64,000 bases of DNA. Origin: CAVUCH01 sp963739995. Lineage in GTDB: Bacteria; Acidobacteriota; Vicinamibacteria; Vicinamibacterales; JAENWD01. The notes beneath the pieces were generated by a model, which ran no database searches, was not told where the DNA came from, and saw nothing but the letters and a program-made list of their open reading frames with translations. Made by a program: the position numbers and the translations under genes. Below are positions 33,174 to 40,643 of the stretch, in pieces; the first letter of the stretch is position 1, and every line of letters begins with the position of its first letter. The stretch spans positions 124,001 through 188,000 of the forward strand of contig CAVUCH010000019.1 of NCBI GenBank assembly GCA_963739995.1, written 5' to 3'.

Positions 33174-34561
33174 TCAGAGGCTCCACCCTTTCCTGAACTC
33201 CGGGTGTACGAACGGCTCCGCGCCGTGTTGTTCGTCACCCGCATCTGCGCGGCGTCCCACTCGACCGGCTGCCCTGTGCGCAGGGCGATGTTCCCGAGCA
33301 GCAACGACTCGCTGAGCACGGCCGCGTACTCGAAAGGTGACTGCGTTTTCCCCTGACCGCGGCACGCGTCCAGCCACTCCTGATGGTGACTGCGCGTTCG
33401 CGGCAGCGTGGCGGGCGGCGGCGGGACACCGTCGAACTTCTCGCGGGGCAGCAGCACGAACCAGTCCTTCTCATTCTCGCCACCGTGCCACGTGCGCGTG
33501 AAGAGCGTGCCCTTGCTGCCGATGACGAGCGAGCCGCCATCCCTGGTGATGAGCTTCTGTCCCTGGAACAGCTCCGGGGGCGGCAGCTTGCCGCCGTCGT
33601 ACCACGTCATCTTCACGGCTGGACGGCTGCCGCGTGCCGGGAACTCCAGGTCGATGATGCTCCAGAGCGGCGCCGTTTCCTTCGTCTCGGGGGCGCTCGT
33701 CGCCGGCGCGCAGTCGCGCACGGCCACGCGCGTGGGCGTTCCGAGCTCGAGACCCCAGTACGCGGTGTCGAGGTTGTGGATGCCCATGTCGCCGATCGCG
33801 CCGGTGCCGAAATCCCAGAACCCGCGCCACTTGAACGGCACGTACGTCGGGTGGTACGGCCGCTCGGGCGCGGGGCCAAGCCACACATCCCAGTCGAGCG
33901 TCGGCGGCACCGGCGCCGTGTCGGTGGGCCGCAGCACGCCTTGCGGCCACCAGCCGGCGGGCCGATCCGTCCAGACGTGCAGCTCGGTGACGTCGCCGAT
34001 CACCCCCGCCCGAAGCACCTCGACAGCCCGCCGCGTGCCTTCGAACGCGTGCCCCTGCGTACCCATCTGCGTCGCCACGCGCGAGGCGGTGGCCGCCTTC
34101 GCCATCTGGCGCACTTCCCAGATGCTGCGGGCGAGCGGCTTCTCGCTGTACACGTGCTTGCCCAGCTGCATCGCCGCGATCGACACGATGGCGTGCGAGT
34201 GATCGGGAGTTGCCACCAGCACGGCGTCGATGCTCTTTTCCGTATCGAGCATGCGGCGCCAGTCGCGATACTTCCGCGCGTCGGGATACTTCGCGAACGA
34301 CTCGGCCGCATTCTGCTCGTCGCAGTCACAGAGGGCGACGATGGCCGCACCCGCGGCCGCGGCCTCCCTGATGTTGTCGGCGCCCCGGCCGCCCGCTCCG
34401 ACGATTGCTAGAGCCACGCTGTCGGACGCAGACGCCTGGTGCCGCGCCGGCCCCGCGGCCGCCAGCACGTGGCTCGCCGATCCGGCGCCCGCAAGCGCCG
34501 CGGCGGTGGTCAGGAACGAGCGGCGGGAAATCTTGGACGTCGGGGTGCCAGCGCGTCGCAT
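33074..34561 (-). CDS. Gfo/Idh/MocA-family oxidoreductase, Tat-exported, frameshifted near the end
   Basis: A NAD(P)-dependent sugar or cyclitol dehydrogenase-like protein. The N-terminus has a twin-arginine signal (SRRSFLTTAAALAGAGSA). The Rossmann fold follows with VALAIVGAGGRGADNIREA, then VLVATPDHSHAIVSIAAMQL and the YSEKPLARSIWEV motif carrying the conserved Lys of the EKP signature. GFWDFGTGAIGDMGIHNLDT is typical of the exported acidobacterial/planctomycete subgroup. A missing base near 33219-33226 changes the frame: the expected end, AEPFVHPEFRKGWSL, is encoded one frame over and stops at 33174. The last roughly 45 residues of this frame are therefore spurious. The start at 34561 was chosen to place the signal correctly. 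Confidence 0.88.
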   Translation of the reverse strand: MRRAGTPTSKISRRSFLTTAAALAGAGSASHVLAAAGPARHQASASDSVALAIVGAGGRGADNIREAAAAGAAIVALCDCDEQNAAESFAKYPDARKYRDWRRMLDTEKSIDAVLVATPDHSHAIVSIAAMQLGKHVYSEKPLARSIWEVRQMAKAATASRVATQMGTQGHAFEGTRRAVEVLRAGVIGDVTELHVWTDRPAGWWPQGVLRPTDTAPVPPTLDWDVWLGPAPERPYHPTYVPFKWRGFWDFGTGAIGDMGIHNLDTAYWGLELGTPTRVAVRDCAPATSAPETKETAPLWSIIDLEFPARGSRPAVKMTWYDGGKLPPPELFQGQKLITRDGGSLVIGSKGTLFTRTWHGGENEKDWFVLLPREKFDGVPPPPATLPRTRSHHQEWLDACRGQGKTQSPFEYAAVLSESLLLGNIALRTGQPVEWDAAQMRVTNNTARSRSYTRSSGKGGASDGRPPVPGASLPRTGRKKSPPPRISLRLGLLTL

Positions 34562-34657
34562 GGTGTGCCTCCAGGAGGAGTGTACGTGGCGGCCGCACGA
34601 GTGTTCATTAGTACACCCGGTGAGCCGCACGGGGTCAAGGTATCGCGGAGGCGCGCA

Positions 34658-35539
34658 CTACCGGTACCCGCCGACGGTCGTCAGCTTCTTCTGCAGAACC
34701 TCGCGATCGCCGGACAGCCCGGAGGTCAGCGCCCGGAGCCACGATCCATAGGAGGCGTTCGGCAGCAGAATCCAGCGCTCGAGCCACCGGTCCGCGTACC
34801 GATCGACCAGCGCGCCGCGCTCGGCCGGCGACAGGCGTGCAATCGCGACGAAGTCACCCAGGTCATCGCCGACCAGCATCAGCACGCGGTAGTGCTCCGC
34901 GACGAACGCACGCCGCGGTGACTTGTCGGTCGTCCACCCGTGCTCGCCGGGCAACAGCACACGATCACCGGCCGTCTCGAGGCCGAGCGAGCGGAGGTTC
35001 TCCACGGTGCTCTCTTCCTGTGCCGCTGCGCGGTTGCTGACGTAGAACACGCGCACGCCGCGCTCCTCGACTGCGTGGATGAACGTCTGGGCGCCTGGCA
35101 CGGCGCCTGCCTGCCGCGTGCGCACCCAGTCTACCCACGCGGCCTCGGTGAAGGACGTCCGGTCGCGCACCAGCTGCCCTTGGAACGCGCTGTTGTCGAG
35201 GACGGTTTCGTCGAGATCGACGATCACGGCAGGCGGGAGGGACGCGTACTCTCCGGTCTGCTCCACCGCCGCGGTCCACGCCGGATCCTGCAGTGCCCTG
35301 TCGAGCGCAGGCACCGCGCGCGCGTAGATCGCGGTCGCGAGGGCACGGTACTCGGCAGCCGTCTGCATCCACAGGACGGCGTGCAGATCCTCGTGCGTGT
35401 CGCGCGTGATCGGTGAGGGCGTCGGCTGCGCGCCCGGGCCAGCGACAGGGGGCACGCGTCCGCCGCAGCCTCCGGCCACGCCGATTGCGACCCAGATGAG
35501 CAAGACACGATGGAACAACGGGCGATGGCCGACGCTCAT
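34658..35539 (-). CDS. e(P4)-family acid phosphatase / 5'-nucleotidase lipoprotein
   Basis: A 293-residue HAD-superfamily class C acid phosphatase. It has a lipoprotein signal (LLIWVAIGVAGGCGG). The nucleophile motif is VIVDLDETVLDNSAF, where the two Asp residues are the nucleophile and acid/base. Motif II Ser lies in VRVFYVSNR, the Lys in TTDKSPRR, and the C-terminal acidic motif in LMLVGDDLGDF. Family members dephosphorylate nucleotides such as NMN at the outer membrane. It lies 11 bases downstream of the FKBP gene stop on the same strand and is probably co-transcribed with it. Confidence 0.9.
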   Translation of the reverse strand: MSVGHRPLFHRVLLIWVAIGVAGGCGGRVPPVAGPGAQPTPSPITRDTHEDLHAVLWMQTAAEYRALATAIYARAVPALDRALQDPAWTAAVEQTGEYASLPPAVIVDLDETVLDNSAFQGQLVRDRTSFTEAAWVDWVRTRQAGAVPGAQTFIHAVEERGVRVFYVSNRAAAQEESTVENLRSLGLETAGDRVLLPGEHGWTTDKSPRRAFVAEHYRVLMLVGDDLGDFVAIARLSPAERGALVDRYADRWLERWILLPNASYGSWLRALTSGLSGDREVLQKKLTTVGGYR

Positions 35540-35550
35540 GGGTCGGGCGC

Positions 35551-36003
35551 TCAGACGCCCGGCTTCGAGACGCTCACGAGCTCCACGTCGAACGTCAGCT
35601 CGCTGTTCGGCGGGATCAGCTTCGTCCGTTGTGCTCCGTGGCCCAGTCGGGCAGGGACGATCAGGCGCCGCTTGCCGCCGACGCGCATGCCCGAGACTCC
35701 CTCGTTCAGGCCGGGCACGACGTTCGGGTCAGGCGTCCCGAGACGAAAGGCGAGCGGGCCCGGTGCGTCGCGGAAGTCGAACATCAACTGCGTCTTCGAG
35801 ACCCAGCCGATGAACGCGATCCGCACCATGCGGCCCTTCACGGCCGGCACGCCGGTGCCGACCTTGAAATCGATGTACTTCAGACCGGAGCGCAACACCA
35901 CCGGGGCGTGCGCCGTTTCGGGAATTGGCGGGATCTTGTGCTGCGCCTCCGCAAGGCCGCACGCCGTCAGGAGGAGGAAGGCTGTGATGGCTGCTGTTCG
36001 CAT
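35551..36003 (-). CDS. Exported FKBP-type peptidyl-prolyl cis-trans isomerase
   Basis: A 150-residue single-domain FKBP. The start at 36003 gives a signal peptide (MRTAAITAFLLLTACGLAEAQ). The domain has GLKYIDFKVGTGVPAVKGRM, a canonical VVPGLNEGVSGMRVGGKRRL loop, and a closing PPNSELTFDVELVSV. The DFR of MFDFRDAPGPLAF matches the usual FDSS/FDFR pocket region. It catalyses proline isomerisation during periplasmic protein folding. GGAG precedes the ATG. Confidence 0.9.
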   Translation of the reverse strand: MRTAAITAFLLLTACGLAEAQHKIPPIPETAHAPVVLRSGLKYIDFKVGTGVPAVKGRMVRIAFIGWVSKTQLMFDFRDAPGPLAFRLGTPDPNVVPGLNEGVSGMRVGGKRRLIVPARLGHGAQRTKLIPPNSELTFDVELVSVSKPGV

Positions 36004-36119
36004 CGATCGTCTCCGACAGTGATGGTGGACCCCGGCCGGCACCGTCGACCGGCGTGCATCCACTGCGCAGAACGCGCATCTGTGGTGCCCGTGCACGCTG
36101 CATTGTGCATTGAACCGCC

Positions 36120-36563
36120 TCACCCGGCGTCCCCCCCGCGCGGTCCAGGCTTCCCCTTCAACACGCCGACCTGCATCAGCAGCCCGGTGAAGTCGTAGAT
36201 CCGGCGCTCCTCCGCGATCAGCCCATCCTCGAACCGGTAAATCATCGCGCCGACGATCTGGAACTTGCGCCCGGTGCCCGGCACGCCCAGGAACTCGCCC
36301 ACGTGCGTGGCCCGGGCAGTAAACGGGTGCGCAGCGCGATCCCCATCGATGATCGGCACCTCGAACGTGATATGCCAGTCGGGGAACATCGTGAAGAGCG
36401 CGCGATAGGAACGCTGGATGTTCACGACGCCCTGCATGTGCGGGAAAATGGGGCTGTGCACGATGCCCGCGTCGGTGTGATCGGCGGCGAGAGCGTTCGC
36501 GTCGTGGCGGTTGAATTTCGCCTCACGCAGCTGCAGGAAGGAGAGGGTCTCGTCGTAGGTCAT
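36120..36563 (-). CDS. SnoaL/NTF2-like ester cyclase-type protein
   Basis: A 147-residue alpha+beta-barrel protein of the SnoaL-like group (FLQLREAKFNRHDANALAAD, NIQRSYRALFTMFPDWHITF, GRKFQIVGAMIYRFEDGLIA). Such proteins bind small hydrophobic ligands or catalyse aldol-type cyclisations, and many have no known substrate. The ATG at 36563 starts at the domain edge; an in-frame ATG at 36590 is possible. The ribosome binding site is weak for both. Confidence 0.75.
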   Translation of the reverse strand: MTYDETLSFLQLREAKFNRHDANALAADHTDAGIVHSPIFPHMQGVVNIQRSYRALFTMFPDWHITFEVPIIDGDRAAHPFTARATHVGEFLGVPGTGRKFQIVGAMIYRFEDGLIAEERRIYDFTGLLMQVGVLKGKPGPRGGDAG

Positions 36564-36752
36564 GGGTGTGTCTTTTCTCAGCCCTGACATGACATCCGGC
36601 TGCAGCGTCGGGCGTGCGGCGAGACGGCCCGCAGCCTGTAGTCTGCATGCGGCAGCCTGAGCGTACGCCCGCATGCCCGAATCCCCTGCTGGGCTCGCAT
36701 CTTCGGACGACTGCTTCCCCGGGATCAAGCTCGGCCCGCGACACCCTCCCTT

Positions 36753-37181
36753 CTATCTCACCTTGACGACGAAATACTCCAGCCGGCCCTCTACCTCCTT
36801 GAACCAGTGCGGCAGCCCCTTCTCGATCACGATGACGTCTCCGGCGGAGAGCTGCTGCGTGTGGCCGCCCTCGATGCCCGTGCCCCGCGTTTCGCCGGGT
36901 TCGGTGGTGTGCGCGCCGACGATGCGGCCGCCAGTCACGAATGTGGCCGATCCCGTCATGATCCTGAACACATCGGTGTCGCGATCGTGCATCTCGGCCT
37001 CGCCTCGCCCCGTGCGCTGCGCCGCCATCACCGTGTAATTCGCGCCGCGGGTGACCGTGCCACCCTTCGCAAAAAAAGCGGCCATATCGGATGCGGGAAC
37101 GTACTTCACGGGCGACTCCTGCTGTGCAGACGGCGCGGCCACGGTGAACAGAACGGCGCAGGTGATCAACGCTGAACGCAT
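36753..37181 (-). CDS. Small exported cupin-domain protein
   Basis: A 142-residue exported protein with a signal peptide (MRSALITCAVLFTVAAPSAQ) and one cupin domain (EAEMHDRDTDVFRIMTGSAT, HTQQLSAGDVIVIEKGLPHW). The histidine pattern fits metal binding. AAAGGAG sits four bases before the ATG. No substrate can be named. It shares an orientation with the SnoaL, FKBP and phosphatase genes. Confidence 0.78.
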   Translation of the reverse strand: MRSALITCAVLFTVAAPSAQQESPVKYVPASDMAAFFAKGGTVTRGANYTVMAAQRTGRGEAEMHDRDTDVFRIMTGSATFVTGGRIVGAHTTEPGETRGTGIEGGHTQQLSAGDVIVIEKGLPHWFKEVEGRLEYFVVKVR

Positions 37182-37255
37182 GCGACTCCTTTGGCGGACC
37201 ATCCGCCTTCAGCCGGACTCCTCCGACAGCCGAGCTCGCGCTACACTTCCACACC

Positions 37256-37540
37256 ATGCCGCATCGAGTCTCAGCGACGCTCAGCCTTCTTGCCCTGGGG
37301 CGCGCCGGCACGGGGCGAGCCAATCTCACAGAATTCGCTTCCGGTCCACGGCGGCACCAACCAGGGCGCCAGCGCGCGGGTGGACGGCAGAGCGGGCCAC
37401 GGACGTCCTCCGGCGTGCTGGACACGGCCACCGGCGGGTTGCGCTACCGCATGATAGGCCGCACGGCGGCGGACGCACCAAACCCGCCGTCGGGATTGCC
37501 GAGCGGCCGAACGCGGCGGGCACGCGTTGATCGCACGGGC
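37256..37540 (+). pseudogene. Possible remnant of a BNR/sortilin-like exported protein
   Basis: Around 37430-37520 the plus strand reads TGGLRYRMIG in one frame and HGGGRTKPAVGI in the next. Together these resemble the conserved opening of acidobacterial sortilin/BNR-repeat proteins (a phrase like LRYRMIGPHRGGRTKAAAGI). Nothing downstream continues the protein. I read it as a truncated, frameshifted fragment; it could be chance similarity. The rest of 37182-37680 holds nothing else I recognise. Confidence 0.3.
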
Positions 37541-37680
37541 GGGCCGCGGCACAATCCGTCGAGGACAACCGGCCGCTGACGGTGCGGCCGTCACCATAAG
37601 CCGGATTCCACGTGCGTGAGCATCTGGAGCGCGCGGGGCCCGAGCCTGGAGCGCGGAGAGTTTGAACACGGAGCCTGAGC

Positions 37681-38595
37681 ATGCCCCTGAACGACGCGCA
37701 CTGCCACTTCTTCTCGCCGCGGTTTTTCGAGACGCTCGCGCGCGATGCCGGCGGACGGTTCGACAGCGATCCCGCGGCAACAGTCCCGGCGGCTCTCGGG
37801 TGGGAGGCGCCAGGCACTACCGGGCAGCTCGCGAACCGGTGGATGGCGGAAATCGATCGGCATCAGGTGCAGCGCGCCGTGCTCATTGCGAGCGTGCCTG
37901 GGGACGAACGGTCGGTTGTGGAGGCGCTGGCGGCGCACCCGGCGGCCTTCGTGGGGTTCTTCATGGTGAACCCGCTTGCGGAGAGTGCTGTGGATCGGAC
38001 GCGACAGGCGCTCGCGGATGGCCTGCGCGGCGTGTGCCTGTTTCCGGCCATGCAGCGATACTCCCTGCTGGACCCGCGCGTGGCCGCAATCATCGACCTG
38101 GTGGCGCAGACGCCATCGGCGGTGGTGTTCGTCCACTGCGGCGTGCTCTCCGTCGGCGCACGAAAGACGCTGGGGCTGCCCAGCCGCTTCGAGGCGCGAT
38201 TCGGACAGCCGCTCGACGTGCAGACGCTCGCCGCCGCATGGCCGCAGGTCCCGTTCATCATCCCGCACTTCGGCGCGGGCTTCCTCCGTGAAGCGCTCAT
38301 GGCCGCCGACATGTGCCCGAACATCTGTCTCGACACGTCCAGCTCGAATCGCTGGATGAAATACGTCCCCGGTCTCACGCTCGAGGTCGTCTTCCGGCAT
38401 GCCCTCCAGGTGCTCGGGCCGGAGCGGCTGTTGTTCGGGACCGACTCGTCCTTCTTCCCCCGCGGGTGGCAGCGGCCGGTATTCGACACCCAGGTGGAAG
38501 CGCTCGATCGGCTGAACCTCAAAGCCACAGACGTCGATCTCATCCTCGGCGGCAATTTCGATCGGCTGTTCCCGCTTATCACCGCTCAGGCCTGA
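37681..38595 (+). CDS. Amidohydrolase-family metal-dependent hydrolase (ACMSD-like)
   Basis: A 304-residue TIM-barrel amidohydrolase of the amidohydrolase_2/ACMSD type. It begins MPLNDAHCHFF (HxH metal site). VVFVHCGVLSVG and FIIPHFGAGFLREALMAA carry further His ligands, and LLFGTDSSFFPRGW carries the final Asp. The family includes decarboxylases and hydrolases acting on aromatic or sugar-derived acids. GGAG lies eight bases before the ATG. It has no obvious pathway partners. Confidence 0.87.
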   Translation: MPLNDAHCHFFSPRFFETLARDAGGRFDSDPAATVPAALGWEAPGTTGQLANRWMAEIDRHQVQRAVLIASVPGDERSVVEALAAHPAAFVGFFMVNPLAESAVDRTRQALADGLRGVCLFPAMQRYSLLDPRVAAIIDLVAQTPSAVVFVHCGVLSVGARKTLGLPSRFEARFGQPLDVQTLAAAWPQVPFIIPHFGAGFLREALMAADMCPNICLDTSSSNRWMKYVPGLTLEVVFRHALQVLGPERLLFGTDSSFFPRGWQRPVFDTQVEALDRLNLKATDVDLILGGNFDRLFPLITAQA

Positions 38596-38676
38596 TTTCA
38601 TACGGAACAGGTCCGACGATTATGTTCGATGGAGACTGGCCCTTCTTGTGCAGCGCGGAGCGGTGGAGGAACCGTC

Positions 38677-39324
38677 ATGATGCGCACACTCGCGGCTGCC
38701 GTGGCAACGGCACTCGTCTCCGTCGCCGCCACGAACGCCACACAGAATCAGGCGTCTCGCCCCGTCGAGTCGAGCACTCCCCCATCGTCAGCCATCACGC
38801 TCACCGGGTGTGTCGCGCGTGACGCAGACGGGAAGGGGTTCGTCCTGACGCAACAGGCGGGTGCGCCGGGCGCGGTGACGTCACCGCAGACCAGTTCTGC
38901 AGCGGGCACCTCCGCCACCGGCGATGCTCCGAGTGGAACGGTTACATCCGACACGCCGACCGGAACGACTGCGACCGAAACGGCTGTGCCGACGCCACCC
39001 GTGGGCGAGCCGGGGACGAGCGCGAACCCCGCGTCGCCAACGTTCAACCAGGGACAGAATGCAACCGGCACGAGCGGAACTGTTGGAAGAGCGAACACAG
39101 CCGGTGCAGCAATCGCATCCGCTTCGTATCGCCTGCGCGCGCCAAAGGGACTCGATCTGGCCGCCCACCTCGGGCATACGGTGGAGATCAAGGGCCTCCT
39201 TGCACAGGATCCGCGGGCTCAGGGTGGGGAGGCGGCATCAGCCCCGGGCGCAGTTCTGGCCGGGAATGCGCCGATCCTGACGGTCCAGACGCTGACGGCG
39301 CGTTCGACCAGCTGCACACGCTAG
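38677..39324 (+). CDS. Exported Thr/Ala-rich hypothetical protein
   Basis: A 215-residue exported protein. GGAGG lies seven bases before the first of two adjacent ATGs. The signal peptide (RTLAAAVATALVSVAAT) is followed by ITLTGCVARDADGKGFVLT, then a low-complexity Ser/Thr/Pro/Gly linker, then SASYRLRAPKGLDLAAHLGHTVEIKG. Proteins with a GC(V/L)..GK.F.LT start and a Y.L....L..H.G..VE..G end are frequent in Acidobacteriota (DUF5818-like), with no assigned role. Confidence 0.65.
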   Translation: MMRTLAAAVATALVSVAATNATQNQASRPVESSTPPSSAITLTGCVARDADGKGFVLTQQAGAPGAVTSPQTSSAAGTSATGDAPSGTVTSDTPTGTTATETAVPTPPVGEPGTSANPASPTFNQGQNATGTSGTVGRANTAGAAIASASYRLRAPKGLDLAAHLGHTVEIKGLLAQDPRAQGGEAASAPGAVLAGNAPILTVQTLTARSTSCTR

Positions 39325-39407
39325 GAGCGCCGACCCCTTTGGATGGTCGAGGCGGCATAGCCTTTGTAGACTAAGGAGAGCAGCTGCCCGGCAACCCTGG
39401 AGACCCG

Positions 39408-40373
39408 ATGTTGAATGCTCCTGGCGACACGCCACAGGTGACGACGTCCGCGTCGCCTGGGTCGACGCCTGCTGAATCGGAGCGGCCGGGCACTCGGGCC
39501 GAGTTGCAGTCGTGGATCCACGCCCGCCTGAGCCTTCCGCGGCAGGCCGAGGCCGAGCTCAACGCCGTCATCGATCAGGTGATGACGCGTCAAGAGCGCC
39601 TCTGGCAGGCGTCGAAGGACGAAGCGATCAAGGCGCTGCTCGCCGGCTTTGCCGAGCGCATGGCCGCACTGCGCCACGAGATAATGGAGCGCGACACCAC
39701 GGTCAGCAACATCTCCCATTATTTCGAACGTCTCGTCAGCGAGCTCACCGACAAGACGCGCCGCGACCCGAAAACGAAGCTGATGAACCTCGGACGGTTC
39801 ATGGAGCAGCTCGAATCGTTCCTTGCGCTCGAGCAGCGCACCCGGTGGTGTGCCGTCGGCCTCGTCGATATCACGGCGTTCAAGTGGTACAACGACGCGC
39901 TCGGCCACGCGGTCGGCGATCGGATCATCGAGCGGGTGGCGACGATTCTCGGCGAGCAGATCCGGTCCGACGACCTCATCGCGCAGGAGACCGGCCGGGG
40001 CCGCTCGCGGGACCTGCACGCCCGGTTGGGCGGGGACGAGTTCTGCTTCCTCATTCCGGACCTTGCCGACTACGGCGTCGCCTGGCTGATCGCCGAGCGG
40101 TTCCGGGACGCAGTGGAACGTCACGACTGGCCCTCTGAGGATCCCCGCCTCGAGGTGCAGCCGGTCAAGGTCGATGTCGGCGTGGTGTGCCTTCTCATGG
40201 GTCCTGTCTCGGACCGGCGTTCCATCGCCCGCAAGCTCGCGAGCGAGCTGGTGAAGCGGGCCGACAAGCTGATGTACGGCGCCAAGGGGGAGCGCGCGAG
40301 CCATGCCTTCACGACACGGGTCCGGATCCAGGACGGACATCTCGTGGAGATCCCGCGCGACGAAGCTCCCTGA
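39408..40373 (+). CDS. Diguanylate cyclase (GGDEF domain)
   Basis: A 321-residue cytoplasmic diguanylate cyclase that makes c-di-GMP from two GTP. Residues 1-110 are helical without a named sensor. The GGDEF domain starts near residue 120 (DPKTKLMNLGRFMEQLESFL), with VDITAFKWYNDALGHAVGD and the intact active-site motif LGGDEF at 207-212. RSRD at 199-202 fits the RxxD inhibitory I-site, five residues upstream, suggesting product inhibition. A GGAG-type ribosome binding site and a TAGACT -10 lie upstream at a normal leader distance. Confidence 0.9.
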   Translation: MLNAPGDTPQVTTSASPGSTPAESERPGTRAELQSWIHARLSLPRQAEAELNAVIDQVMTRQERLWQASKDEAIKALLAGFAERMAALRHEIMERDTTVSNISHYFERLVSELTDKTRRDPKTKLMNLGRFMEQLESFLALEQRTRWCAVGLVDITAFKWYNDALGHAVGDRIIERVATILGEQIRSDDLIAQETGRGRSRDLHARLGGDEFCFLIPDLADYGVAWLIAERFRDAVERHDWPSEDPRLEVQPVKVDVGVVCLLMGPVSDRRSIARKLASELVKRADKLMYGAKGERASHAFTTRVRIQDGHLVEIPRDEAP

Positions 40374-40413
40374 CGCTTGGCGCTCAAGCATCCGGCGGCC
40401 TCCCGATCAGAAA

Positions 40414-40443
40414 TTGCGGCGTTTACGGGCCGTCTGCTACACT
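40414..40443 (+). promoter_or_regulatory. Promoter of tRNA-His
   Basis: TTGCGG (40414-40419) and TACACT (40438-40443) are spaced by 18 bases and end 16 bases before the tRNA 5' end, a normal placement for a stable-RNA promoter. Confidence 0.5.
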
Positions 40444-40459
40444 TGGAGCCCCTGCAGAT

Positions 40460-40535
40460 GGTGGGTGTAGCTCAGTGGTAGAGCGCCGGACTGTGGCTCC
40501 GGAAGTCGCGGGTTCGAACCCCGTCACTCACCCCA
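40460..40535 (+). tRNA. tRNA-His (GTG anticodon)
   Basis: Complete cloverleaf with a GTG anticodon in the loop CTGTGGC, closed by the CCGGA/TCCGG stem. The acceptor is GTGGGTG paired with CACTCAC, with the His-specific extra G(-1) at 40460 opposite C73. The T arm is GCGGGTTCGAACCCCGT. The CCA end is encoded at 40533-40535. It is the only tRNA in the window and stands alone. Confidence 0.97.
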
Positions 40536-40643
40536 AAACCTTTCTCCAATTCAGTCAGGCGCATGGAGCCGGATCGAGGCCCCCAGGCATCCTCCCGCGA
40601 AGGGCCAGCGAGCCAGAGTGGGAGCTTCGCAGCGATCTCGTCG

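Noticed and set aside
36523..37431. A 302-residue minus-strand frame overlapping the cupin and SnoaL genes
   Set aside because: The cupin and SnoaL frames have clear domains and good starts; this frame is Arg-rich and has none.
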